From positions 4,712,001-4,776,000 of the forward strand of contig NZ_CP036401.1 of the NCBI RefSeq assembly GCF_004322755.1: DNA of 64,000 bases, written 5' to 3'. The DNA is from Pseudoduganella albidiflava (GTDB lineage: Bacteria; Pseudomonadota; Gammaproteobacteria; Burkholderiales; Burkholderiaceae_D). Under the pieces are notes generated by a model, which was given only the letters and a program-made list of their open reading frames with translations, was not told the DNA's origin and searched no databases. The position numbers were made by a program, and so were the translations under genes. Positions 51,957 through 59,938 of the stretch are shown here, in pieces. Each line of letters starts with the position of its first letter. The first letter of the stretch is position 1.

Positions 51957-52733
51957 ATGAATCACCCCAGCACCCCTCCCACCAAGCAGAACAAGCCTGC
52001 CTTCGCCATCATCGTGGCCATCGTGCTGATCCTGTTCGCCGGTGTCGGCATCGCCGCCCTGATGGGCTGGCTGCCGTCGAACAAGCACGCCGGCCGGCCC
52101 GGCGAACTGATGACGCCGCCCGCCGAACAGCTGGCCACGGCGCCCGTCGCGCCGGCCACCCCGGCCACCCAGTCGAGCCACTATGCGGCCGGCGCGGGCA
52201 CCATCAACGGCGGTCCCGCGGGCAACGTGTCGACCTCCGGCAATTCGGCCAGCGGCAGCAGCGGCGGTTCGGTGCCGGCGCCGGTGGTACCGGCCCAGGA
52301 AGAGCGCGTCGCGGCCCCGGTGCGCGACAAGGCGTTGCAGCGCGAACGTGAACGCGAGCGCGCCGAAGACAAGGCACAGGAACCGCAGCGCGCGGCAACG
52401 GCATGCCGGGAATGCGGCACCGTGGAATCGGTCAAGGATGGCAAGACCCGCGGCGAAGGCAGTGGCCTCGGTGCCGCCGGCGGCGCCGTGGTCGGCGGGC
52501 TGCTGGGCCGCCAGGTGGGCGATGGCCGCGGCCGCGACCTGGCCACGGTGGCCGGCGCCGTGGGTGGCGCCGTGATCGGCAACCAGGTCGAAGGCAACCT
52601 GAAAGGCAAGCGCAATTACGAAGTCGTGGTGCGCATGCAGGATGGCGAACTGCGCACCTTCTACACCGATTCGCCCGTGTGGCGTGGCGGCGACCAGGTC
52701 AAGGTGGTCGAGGGTCAGCTGCAGTCGCGCTGA
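51957..52733 (+). CDS. Membrane-anchored glycine-zipper 2TM protein
   Basis: A 258-residue protein with one N-terminal membrane anchor (residues 14-38, AFAIIVAIVLILFAGVGIAAL). A low-complexity periplasmic linker follows, then charged repeats (QREREREREAED-like), a cysteine pair in TACRECGTVESV and a glycine-zipper domain (about 165-215) with the C-terminal YEVVVRMQDGELRTFY typical of SlyB-like proteins. AAAGGA precedes the ATG. It is transcribed away from the Crp/Fnr gene. Confidence 0.88.
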   Translation: MNHPSTPPTKQNKPAFAIIVAIVLILFAGVGIAALMGWLPSNKHAGRPGELMTPPAEQLATAPVAPATPATQSSHYAAGAGTINGGPAGNVSTSGNSASGSSGGSVPAPVVPAQEERVAAPVRDKALQRERERERAEDKAQEPQRAATACRECGTVESVKDGKTRGEGSGLGAAGGAVVGGLLGRQVGDGRGRDLATVAGAVGGAVIGNQVEGNLKGKRNYEVVVRMQDGELRTFYTDSPVWRGGDQVKVVEGQLQSR

Positions 52734-52752
52734 TCCGTTTCTGTCCTGTTGC

Positions 52753-52780
52753 AGCCCCGCCACCGCGCGGGGCTTTTTTT
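52753..52780 (+). terminator. Terminator after the glycine-zipper protein
   Basis: AGCCCCGC and GCGGGGCT pair around six bases and are followed by seven T. Confidence 0.92.
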
Positions 52781-52786
52781 CGTTCT

Positions 52787-52800
52787 GTCTGCCAGCGAAC
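52787..52800 (+). promoter_or_regulatory. Degenerate GTRCG-N4-CGYAC site before the small membrane protein
   Basis: GTCTG-CCAG-CGAAC, with GACAAT (52824-52829) 23 nt downstream. The left half deviates at two bases; support is mainly from spacing. Confidence 0.4.
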
Positions 52801-52863
52801 AGAGCCTCCTGATGAGTGAACCCGACAATAAGTCATGCGCCATGGGGGCGCGCGGGAGGACAC

Positions 52864-53085
52864 ATGAACAGGATGCTGTGGGGCTGGCTGATCGCCGCAG
52901 GCTTGCTGCTGGCGCGGATCGCGTACCTGGAACTGGATGCCGGGAGACAGGCAGTGGAAGGCGGCGCGCCCGAAGTCTTAGCGCTGGTACTGCTGACGGG
53001 TGGCCTGCTGGCCGGCCTGCTCGGCGTGACCGGCCTGCTTGGCCTGCTGGGCTGGGTGGCGCCGCCCGGCGCAATGAAAAAATGA
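52864..53085 (+). CDS. Small membrane protein
   Basis: A 73-residue protein with an N-terminal hydrophobic stretch (MLWGWLIAAGLLLARIAYLEL) and a second, leucine/glycine-rich one (VLALVLLTGGLLAGLLGVTGLLGLLGWV). No family recognised. GGGAGGA lies 6 nt before the ATG. It sits between the glycine-zipper and lmo0937-like genes. Confidence 0.7.
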   Translation: MNRMLWGWLIAAGLLLARIAYLELDAGRQAVEGGAPEVLALVLLTGGLLAGLLGVTGLLGLLGWVAPPGAMKK

Positions 53086-53093
53086 CAAACTTC

Positions 53094-53107
53094 GTACGGC
53101 ACCGTAC
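53094..53107 (+). promoter_or_regulatory. GTRCG-N4-CGYAC site upstream of the lmo0937-family gene
   Basis: Perfect GTACG-GCAC-CGTAC. CATACT (53130-53135) lies 22 nt downstream, a good -10, 55 nt before the ATG. Confidence 0.7.
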
Positions 53108-53190
53108 AGAAGCGCTTACCGCCCGGTCGCATACTGAAACCCATGACGGCTAACGCCGGACATATAAACCCGAGACGAGAGGACACGATC

Positions 53191-53337
53191 ATGCTTTATA
53201 CCATTGCTGTAGTACTTATCATCCTTTGGCTGCTGGGCCTGGTGACCTCCTACACCATCGGCGGCTTCATCCATATCCTGCTGGTGGTCGCCGTCATCAT
53301 GATCCTGCTGCGCCTGATCAGCGGACGAGGCCTGTAG
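53191..53337 (+). CDS. lmo0937-family small membrane protein
   Basis: A 48-residue protein with two membrane helices: MLYTIAVVLIILWLLGLVTSY and IGGFIHILLVVAVIMILLRLI, ending SGRGL. This is the lmo0937 pattern, a widespread stress-linked peptide of unknown function. GAGAGGA precedes the ATG. It has the best class II-type promoter of the window. Confidence 0.9.
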   Translation: MLYTIAVVLIILWLLGLVTSYTIGGFIHILLVVAVIMILLRLISGRGL

Positions 53338-53353
53338 CGTTGACGGGCACCGC

Positions 53354-53391
53354 GGCGGCGCTGCATTCGACTGCAGCGCCGCCTTGTTTTT
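53354..53391 (+). terminator. Terminator after the lmo0937-family gene
   Basis: A 12-bp stem GGCGGCGCTGCA / TGCAGCGCCGCC with 6-nt loop leads into TTGTTTTT. Confidence 0.93.
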
Positions 53392-53442
53392 ATGGCCCGG
53401 CTCGATGGGTCTAGAATGCACTGACAAGGAGGACAGAACATC

Positions 53443-54126
53443 ATGAATATTCCCTATGCAATGCGCAAGGCCGTGGCTGTCGCCGTGGCCGCCGCAATGA
53501 CCGTTGGCGCCACGGGTTGCGCCAACATGGATTCGACGGATCGCGGCACCGCCACGGGTGCCGGCGTCGGTGCCGGGCTGGGCGCCATCCTGGGTGCCAC
53601 CACCGGTGGCGGTGGCGGCGGCCGTGCCGCCGGCGGCGCCGTGCTGGGCGCGGCCGCTGGCGCGGTGGTCGGCAACATCTGGTCGAAACGGATGGAAAGC
53701 CAGAAGCAGGCGATGGAACAGGCGACCGCGGGCACCGGCGTGCAAGTCTCGCAGACCGCCGACAACCGCCTGCGCATGGAGATCCCGAGCGATATCTCGT
53801 TCGACACCAACCGTGCCGACATCAAGGACAACTTCCGCCCGATCCTGGACCGCTTCGCCACCACGCTGAAGGAAAATCCGGCGACCACGGTAACGATCAT
53901 CGGCCATACCGACAGCACGGGTTCCGATTCTGTCAACCAGCCGCTGTCCGTCGAACGCGCCTCGCACACCCGCGACTACCTCGCCTCGCGCGGCGTATCG
54001 CCCACGCGCGTGGTGGTCGAAGGCCGCGGTGCCCGCGAACCGATCGCGTCGAACGACGACAACAGCGGCCGTGCCCGCAACCGCCGCGTGGAAATCTACG
54101 TGGCCGAACCGGCACCGCGTTCCTGA
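53443..54126 (+). CDS. OmpA-family protein with glycine-zipper (YiaD-like)
   Basis: A 227-residue outer-membrane lipoprotein: signal sequence ending ATGC (cysteine near 26). Residues about 35-80 form a glycine zipper (GTATGAGVGAGLGAILGATTGGGGGG), residues about 105-225 an OmpA domain (DISFDTNRADIKDNFRPILDRFATTL, IIGHTDSTGSDSVNQPLS, GRARNRRVEIYVAE). AAGGAGG lies 9 nt before the ATG. It is followed by the DUF3617 gene after 14 nt, so both are one transcript. Confidence 0.93.
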   Translation: MNIPYAMRKAVAVAVAAAMTVGATGCANMDSTDRGTATGAGVGAGLGAILGATTGGGGGGRAAGGAVLGAAAGAVVGNIWSKRMESQKQAMEQATAGTGVQVSQTADNRLRMEIPSDISFDTNRADIKDNFRPILDRFATTLKENPATTVTIIGHTDSTGSDSVNQPLSVERASHTRDYLASRGVSPTRVVVEGRGAREPIASNDDNSGRARNRRVEIYVAEPAPRS

Positions 54127-54140
54127 CCCCGGAGGCCACG

Positions 54141-54683
54141 ATGACATCGTCACGCCTGCTTGCCGTGGTGTTCGCCGCCGCCTGCGCGCAGGCGGCCCAT
54201 GGCGCCGCGCTGAAACCGGGGCTGTGGGAAATGACCAGCAAGGTCGCCGCCGCTTCGCCCGAAACGATGCAGGCGCTGGCAATGGCGCAGCAGCAGATGG
54301 CCGGGCTGCCACCCGAGCAGCGCCGCGCCATCGACCAGATGCTGGCCCAGCATGGCGTGACGATGCAGCTGGCCGAGGGCGGTGGCGTGAAGGTGAACTT
54401 CTGCCTGTCGAAGGAACAGGCCGCCAATCCACGGCTGCCATCGGGCCAGCCGGGCCAGTGCAGCACCACGCAGACACCCGTGCCCGGCGGCCTGAACATC
54501 GCCTTCAAGTGCACCCGGCCGCCCTCGTCCGGCACCGGCCAGGTGATCTTCGAAGGCGACAGCGGCTATTCGATGCGCATGAACGTGGACAGCACCGTGC
54601 AGGGCCAGGCGCAGCAAATGACGGTGGAAAGCGCCGGGCGCTGGCTGTCCGCGGATTGCGGAAGTACCCCGCCGGTGCAGTGA
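54141..54683 (+). CDS. DUF3617 exported protein
   Basis: A 180-residue protein with signal peptide MTSSRLLAVVFAAACAQAAHGA. The mature start ALKPGLWEMTSKV and the conserved cysteines (FCLSKEQAA, GQCSTT, FKCTRP, ADCGS) are the DUF3617 hallmark; the cysteines probably pair in the periplasm. Function unknown. GGAGG precedes the ATG. Confidence 0.9.
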   Translation: MTSSRLLAVVFAAACAQAAHGAALKPGLWEMTSKVAAASPETMQALAMAQQQMAGLPPEQRRAIDQMLAQHGVTMQLAEGGGVKVNFCLSKEQAANPRLPSGQPGQCSTTQTPVPGGLNIAFKCTRPPSSGTGQVIFEGDSGYSMRMNVDSTVQGQAQQMTVESAGRWLSADCGSTPPVQ

Positions 54684-54752
54684 CATCATGGCGGCGCACT
54701 GGCCGCCGTTGTCTGCGTCTTGCCCGCGACTCACACCTCTCCGCATGAGCAC

Positions 54753-54951
54753 GGTATCTGACACTCTTTTCGGGCGCTTCATCCAGAAATGGTGTCAGAC
54801 ACTAATGGTGTCGGACACTGTTGCCGTTGAGTTGAGTCTCATACGGCAGATTGAAAGCGCATGCACTCACCCCAACAGCGAAGGGCAGGGGTCAGACCCG
54901 CCGGGTCTGACCCCTGAATTTGCACTTGGGGTGAGATCGGTGTCCGACACC
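54753..54951. repeat. Cluster of GGTGTCNGACACY palindromes
   Basis: Four related short palindromes stand at 54753-54765, 54791-54803, 54807-54819 and 54939-54951, around the 64-nt element C. All lie between two convergent genes. Confidence 0.7.
54869..54932. repeat. Dispersed 64-nt palindromic element, copy C
   Basis: Bounded by ACCCCAA and TTGGGGT, inner stem GGGGTCAGACCCG with its complement. It shares about 16 extra bases on the left (GAAAGCGCATGCA) with copy B. Located between convergent DUF3617 and porin genes. Confidence 0.88.
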
Positions 54952-54968
54952 AGTGTCCTCCCCATCCG

Positions 54969-56051
54969 TCAGAACGCGTGCCGCAACCCCACGTTGAAGG
55001 CGCTGCGCCCCTTGCCTTGTTCGCTGAAGTTGCCGACCCGGTAAGGCGCGTTGTTCTCATCCTTGATCTTCGCGTAGGCGGCATAGAACGCGGTGCGCTT
55101 CGACATCGAATACGTCATGCCGACCGCCACCTGGTTGGCATCCTGGTTGGCCAGCGTGCGGTCGTCCTTGCGGATGTACGACACCATGAACGTGGCGGGA
55201 CCGGCCGAATACGACACGCCGGCCAGCGCGTCGTTGCTGCGCGTGGAGGGCGATGCCAGCACCAGCGCGCCATATGGATTGTCCTGGTCCCACGGCGAGC
55301 TGCCGACACCCTTGTTGACGGCGTAGGCCGTGTAGAGCGTGGCCGCCTTCGAGATGTGCATGTTGGCCGCGATGATCGAATTGCGCGCCGACAGGTCCAC
55401 CGGCGTCGTGGCGCCTGCGCCCTGCAGGAAGTTGTTCTTGCGCTGGTGCGCCGCGCGCAGCGTGAACAGGCCGCCTTCGTAGCCGATGGTGGCGCCATAG
55501 GCGCGGTTGCGCGTAGTGCTGAACGCCGACTCGCCGAAACTGTAGATCGCGCTGGCGGAGAAGCCGCGGAACTTGCTGGAACGGTATTTGATGGAGTTGT
55601 CGGAACGCTTCGTGCCGTTGCCGATCAGGTTCGTCGCCGTGCCGGCGGTGCCGGTGCGGAACGGGTCGGCCACTTCGACCAGCGTTTCATAGCCGACGTC
55701 GTATTGCCGCCCCACTGTCAGCGCGCCCCAGCGATTGGCCAGGCCCACGTAGGCCTGGCTGCCGAACAGGCGGCCGCCCTGGTCGGACTGGCCGGTATCG
55801 TTGCGCACGCCCGCTTCCAGCGTGAAGATGGCGCGCGTGTTGTTGCCGAGGTCTTCCTGGCCGGAGAAACCGAGCACCGAGCCGGTGGAGACACCCGGGG
55901 AGATCTTCGTGCTGGGGCAGTCGCCGTTCGGGCAATCGTGTTCGGACACGGCACCGGCATCGAGCACGCCATACACGCGGATCGAAGAGGATTCCTGCGC
56001 CAGCGCCGCCATCGGGAACAGGCAGGCCAGCGCCATCAGCTTGGTATTCAT
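54969..56051 (-). CDS. Gram-negative porin
   Basis: Outer-membrane porin of 360 residues. The signal peptide ends ALAQ; the mature start SSSIRVYGVLDAG and end FNVGLRHAF are family marks. A cysteine pair in HDCPNGDCPS near residue 40 is unusual for this family and may close a loop. Blocks such as ALTVGRQYDVGYETL and RSDNSIKYRSSKFRGFSASAIYSFGE are typical. A class II-type site lies about 110 nt upstream with GATAAA as -10. Confidence 0.92.
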   Translation of the reverse strand: MNTKLMALACLFPMAALAQESSSIRVYGVLDAGAVSEHDCPNGDCPSTKISPGVSTGSVLGFSGQEDLGNNTRAIFTLEAGVRNDTGQSDQGGRLFGSQAYVGLANRWGALTVGRQYDVGYETLVEVADPFRTGTAGTATNLIGNGTKRSDNSIKYRSSKFRGFSASAIYSFGESAFSTTRNRAYGATIGYEGGLFTLRAAHQRKNNFLQGAGATTPVDLSARNSIIAANMHISKAATLYTAYAVNKGVGSSPWDQDNPYGALVLASPSTRSNDALAGVSYSAGPATFMVSYIRKDDRTLANQDANQVAVGMTYSMSKRTAFYAAYAKIKDENNAPYRVGNFSEQGKGRSAFNVGLRHAF

Positions 56052-56160
56052 GATTCGTCTCTAGGTCAAGTCCAACGACCGATTGGCTCGGCCCCGCCAC
56101 CTTGCGTGCTTTGTACCTAAAGCTTGATGCAAGTTTATCGCCGACCTGCACCGCCTCTCT

Positions 56161-56174
56161 GTGCGGAGGTTCAC
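56161..56174 (-). promoter_or_regulatory. GTRCG-N4-CGYAC-type site upstream of the porin
   Basis: On the minus strand GTGAA-CCTC-CGCAC; GATAAA (56134-56139) lies 21 nt downstream. Confidence 0.5.
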
Positions 56175-56305
56175 AAACTAGGACTCGTAGTTCAACCATA
56201 TACCCCTGCACGGTGAAAGTGAATCAAAAACTGCAGAGCACATGAAGTTGTTACAAGGAAATGACTCACCCACGCCACGCCCGGGAAACCACAGCCGGGG
56301 CTTGG

Positions 56306-56319
56306 GTTCGCTAGCGTAC
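56306..56319 (+). promoter_or_regulatory. GTRCG-N4-CGYAC-type site upstream of the Gcr gene
   Basis: GTTCG-CTAG-CGTAC, with TATACT (56341-56346) 21 nt downstream, a near-perfect -10, 32 nt before the ATG. Confidence 0.65.
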
Positions 56320-56371
56320 AGACGAGATATGGCTGAGCGGTATACTGCGGACTTTCCTCACCAAGTGCCCC

Positions 56372-58408
56372 ATGCTTGCCATCCTCGACAGCATCGATGA
56401 ACACACCACGGGGGTGGCCGCACTGGTCGCGCTCGTTGCCGAGTTGCGCCCGCGCCGCCGCGGCAACTACATCCGTGCCGCCGCCAATGTCCGCACCCTT
56501 ACCCAGCTGCTGCGCGGTAACCCGGAACACGCCCGCCAGTTGCGCGCCTATGTGCTGCGCCTGCTGCAGGCGCGCCGCCACGCCAGCCTGTATACGGAAG
56601 TGGGCGTGCTGTCGAACGACGGCTTCTTCACCGAACTGAAGCGCCGTATCGCCTACCGCATGCTGCCGCCCGCGCTGGGCGACGAATACCTGGCGGACTT
56701 GCTGGACCAGGTGTTCTACAAGCAGAGCGACTGGCAATGGATCAGCGCGGTGCCCTCGCTGGACTGGCTCGACCTGTTCGACACGGTGTTCCACCGGCGC
56801 GATCGCAAGGTGATGCTGCCGGGGATGCTGGAAGCGATCCGCACCCTGTCGTACCGCGTGGCGGCGGTGGGGCTGGAACCGAAGCTGACCAATTTCCACA
56901 CCGAGATGGAAGAGTTCGAATCGCCGTTCCTGGTGCAGAACCGCGAAGTACTGCACTACCTGGACGGCTACGCGCGCCTGATGGCCGGCGAGGACATCGA
57001 GCTCGACGATCCGAAGCACCTGCTGGTGATGCTGGACCAGTGCGACAGCGTGATCGCCCGCATCCGCCGCAAGGCCCTGGTGCAGGGCACCACCATCGCC
57101 CTCACCTACCTGCTGGTGACGCTCACCCAGAGCATCGACCGGCTGCGCAAGCTGCTGTTCCTGGTCGACGTATCGGGAGAACTGCGTGCCGAACCGTCCG
57201 TCAACCTGGTGACGGGCACGGTGGGCACCCAGCCGCAGCGCGTGCCCGTCACCCGGCAGGCCCAGCGCCGTGCCGCCACGCTGGCGCTGGCGCTGGAACT
57301 GATCGAGGCGCACAACAACAAGTACACGGTGCGCGACCTGTTCCGCGACAATATCCACCTGCTGGCCCGCAACGTGACGGAAAACGCCAGCCGCACGGGC
57401 GAGCACTACATCGCCGAGAACCGGCGCGCGCTGGGCGGCATGTTCCTGTCCGCGGCGGGTGCCGGCGTGATCGTCGGCTTCATGGCCCTGTTCAAGATCC
57501 TGCTGGGCACGCTGCGCGCGGCGCCGCTGGTGGAAGCGTTCCTGTTCTCGATGAATTACTCGCTGGGCTTCGTGCTGATCCACCTGCTGCATTTCACGGT
57601 GGCGACCAAGCAGCCGGCGATGACGGCGTCGCACATCGCCGCCAGCCTGCAAAGCCGCGACGGCCGCCACATCGATCCGGACAGCCTGGCCGAGCTGATC
57701 ACCAAGGTATTCCGCACCCAGGTCACGGCCGTACTCGGCAACATCGCCACCTGCCTGCCGACCGCCTGGGTGATCGCCTGGGGCTGGCTGCAACTGACCG
57801 GCGAGCACCTGGTCAGCCAGGGCAAGGCGATGCACCTGCTGCACGACATCGATCCCATCCATACGCCGGCCCTGTTCTATGCGGCGATCGCCGGCGTGTG
57901 CCTGTTCCTGGCGGGGCTGGTGTCCGGCTATTACGACAACCAGGCCCTGTACACCCGCTGGGGCCGCCGGATCGCCCAGCTGCGCGGCTTGAACGACCTG
58001 CTGGGCGCCGAGCGCACGATCCGCCTGGGCCGCTACCTGGAAAACAACCTGGGCAGCCTGATGGGCAATTTCTTCTTCGGCATCATGCTGGGCATGGCCA
58101 GCGCCCTGGGCCTGCTGCTGGGGCTGCCGATCGATATCCGCCACGTTACTTTCTCCTCGGCCAATTTCGCGACAGCCCTGGTCGCGCTGGATCACAATGT
58201 GAGCTGGCAACTGGTCGTGACATCCGTTACCGGTTTCCTGGCGATCGGGGCCGTCAACCTGCTGGTCAGTTTCGGTCTTGCGCTGTGGGTGGCGCTGCGC
58301 GCGCGCCGCATCCCGTTCGAGCACGGCTTCCTGCTGCTGCGGGCGCTGGGCAGCCGGCTGTGGAAGTCGCCGGTGGACTTTTTCTTTGGCACCAAGGAGT
58401 TGAAATGA
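56372..58408 (+). CDS. gcr: Gcr-type 'site-specific recombinase' membrane protein
   Basis: A 678-residue protein of the family named SpecificRecomb after gonococcal Gcr. The N-terminal 370 residues are soluble and helical (NYIRAAANVRTLTQLLRGN); the C-terminal part has about seven membrane segments (GAGVIVGFMALFKILLG, LFYAAIAGVCLFLAGLVSGYYDNQ, FFFGIMLGMASALGLLLGLPIDIRHVTFSSANFA). No tyrosine- or serine-recombinase motif is visible, so the name is doubtful and a membrane role is more likely. The stop overlaps the start of the phospholipase D gene (ATGA). Confidence 0.9.
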   Translation: MLAILDSIDEHTTGVAALVALVAELRPRRRGNYIRAAANVRTLTQLLRGNPEHARQLRAYVLRLLQARRHASLYTEVGVLSNDGFFTELKRRIAYRMLPPALGDEYLADLLDQVFYKQSDWQWISAVPSLDWLDLFDTVFHRRDRKVMLPGMLEAIRTLSYRVAAVGLEPKLTNFHTEMEEFESPFLVQNREVLHYLDGYARLMAGEDIELDDPKHLLVMLDQCDSVIARIRRKALVQGTTIALTYLLVTLTQSIDRLRKLLFLVDVSGELRAEPSVNLVTGTVGTQPQRVPVTRQAQRRAATLALALELIEAHNNKYTVRDLFRDNIHLLARNVTENASRTGEHYIAENRRALGGMFLSAAGAGVIVGFMALFKILLGTLRAAPLVEAFLFSMNYSLGFVLIHLLHFTVATKQPAMTASHIAASLQSRDGRHIDPDSLAELITKVFRTQVTAVLGNIATCLPTAWVIAWGWLQLTGEHLVSQGKAMHLLHDIDPIHTPALFYAAIAGVCLFLAGLVSGYYDNQALYTRWGRRIAQLRGLNDLLGAERTIRLGRYLENNLGSLMGNFFFGIMLGMASALGLLLGLPIDIRHVTFSSANFATALVALDHNVSWQLVVTSVTGFLAIGAVNLLVSFGLALWVALRARRIPFEHGFLLLRALGSRLWKSPVDFFFGTKELK

Positions 58409-59793
58409 AACACTGGAATCCGCGCCGCTCGCTGGCGGTGCTTCTGGCCGGATGGTGCCTGGCGGCCTGCGCGTCGCTGCCGGCCGTCGATCCCGACAAG
58501 ACCAAGGAAGCCGCTTCGGCGGTACCGGTCGTCAAGTCCGTCAACGGCGAGCTGTCGCCGGCCCGCGCCAAGGCACTGCTGGCCAAGCGCTGGTCGAAGA
58601 ACACGCTCGACCTGAAAGCCCAGGCCGCCCTCGAGGAAGCCGCCACCGGCGTGCCGCTGATCGCCGGCAACCAGGTGAAACTGCTGTTCGACGGCCCCGT
58701 GACGATGGCCGAGATGATGAAGGCCATCGAGGGGGCGAAGAACCACATCAACTTCGAGACCTACATCTTCGACCAGGACGAGATGGGCGACAAGTTCGCC
58801 GACCTGCTGATCGCCAAGCAGAAGTCGGGCGTGACGGTCAACATCATCTACGACAGCGTGGGCACGCTGATGGTGCCCCAGGCCTTCTTCGACCGCATGC
58901 GCGCCGCCGGTGTCCACCTGATCGCCTACAACCCCGTCAACCCGGCCAAGGTGCGCGGCAACGGCTGGAAGGTGAACAACCGCGACCACCGCAAGATGCT
59001 CATCGTGGATGGCAAGATCGGCTTCACGGGCGGCATCAACATCAGCGATACCTATTCGAAGAGCTCGCCGTTCCGCTCGAAGAGCCGGCCGCGCAACGCC
59101 AAGGACGTAGGCTGGCGCGATACGCACGTGCGCATCGAGGGCCCCGCCGTGCAGGCAATGCAGTGGCTGTTCATCCAGCACTGGACCGGGCAGGATGCGG
59201 ACGACCTGCGCGAGGCCGACTACTTCCCCACCCCGGTGATCGCCGGGGACAAGCTGATGCGCGTGCTCGGCAGCGAACCGGGCGGACAGTACGAGATCTA
59301 CAAGGCGATGCTGCTGGCGATCCAGGAATCGAAGAAGTCGATCCACATCACCTGCGCCTATTTCGTGCCCGACGAGCAGACGCTGCAGGCGCTGGTCGAT
59401 GCCGCGAAACGGGGCGTGAAGGTGCGCATCGTGCTGCCGAGCGTTTCCGACAGCGGCATGGTGTTCCACGCCGGCCGCGCGTTCTACGACCGGCTGCTCG
59501 CGGCGGGCGTGCAGATCTACGAACTGAAGCTGGCGGTGCTGCATGCCAAGACCATGGTGATCGACGGCGTGTGGTCCACCGTGGGCTCGGCCAATATCGA
59601 CCGCCGCAGCTTCCAGCACAACGCCGAGGTGAACGTGATCGTGCTGGGCGACGCCTTCGGCAAGGAAATGGAAGCGGCCTTCCGCGACGACGTCAAGAAT
59701 TCCACCGAGGTCACGCTGACCGCGTGGCGTGCGCGGCCCCTGCTGAACCGGATGAAGGAGTTCGCCTCGAAGGTGTGGGATTACTGGCTGTAG
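58405..59793 (+). CDS. Phospholipase D / cardiolipin synthase lipoprotein
   Basis: A 462-residue enzyme with two HKD motifs: HRKMLIVDGKIGFTGG (about 195-210) and HAKTMVIDGVWSTVGSANID (about 380-400), as in cardiolipin synthases (ClsB/ClsC type) and phospholipase D. The signal ends LAAC (cysteine near 20), so it is a lipoprotein facing the periplasm, unusual for cardiolipin synthases which are inner-membrane proteins. The ATG overlaps the gcr stop; the pair forms an operon. It probably remodels membrane phospholipid. Confidence 0.9.
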   Translation: MKHWNPRRSLAVLLAGWCLAACASLPAVDPDKTKEAASAVPVVKSVNGELSPARAKALLAKRWSKNTLDLKAQAALEEAATGVPLIAGNQVKLLFDGPVTMAEMMKAIEGAKNHINFETYIFDQDEMGDKFADLLIAKQKSGVTVNIIYDSVGTLMVPQAFFDRMRAAGVHLIAYNPVNPAKVRGNGWKVNNRDHRKMLIVDGKIGFTGGINISDTYSKSSPFRSKSRPRNAKDVGWRDTHVRIEGPAVQAMQWLFIQHWTGQDADDLREADYFPTPVIAGDKLMRVLGSEPGGQYEIYKAMLLAIQESKKSIHITCAYFVPDEQTLQALVDAAKRGVKVRIVLPSVSDSGMVFHAGRAFYDRLLAAGVQIYELKLAVLHAKTMVIDGVWSTVGSANIDRRSFQHNAEVNVIVLGDAFGKEMEAAFRDDVKNSTEVTLTAWRARPLLNRMKEFASKVWDYWL

Positions 59794-59813
59794 CCCTACC
59801 AGTGCATGCATCT

Positions 59814-59877
59814 ACCCCAACGGCGAAGTGCTGGGGTCAGACCCGCCGGGTCTGACCCCGGAGTCTGCACTTGGGGT
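59814..59877. repeat. Dispersed 64-nt palindromic element, copy D
   Basis: Bounded by ACCCCAA and TTGGGGT with inner stem GGGGTCAGACCCG and complement. It lies between the convergent phospholipase D and metallophosphoesterase genes, 20 nt after the stop of the former. Confidence 0.88.
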
Positions 59878-59938
59878 AGGCCTTCCTGAGCGGAATCGGA
59901 CACCAGCCGGCGGCACGATAACCAGCACTTCCCCGCCC

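Larger units (their letters stand above)
56052..56371. other. Divergent control region of porin and Gcr gene
   Basis: The 320 nt contain no gene. Two class II-type sites, one for each side, are the only recognised content. Confidence 0.55.

Noticed and set aside
56737..59793. One fused frame across gcr and the phospholipase D gene
   Set aside because: The first half is gcr in the wrong frame; the lipoprotein signal at 58405 marks the true start.
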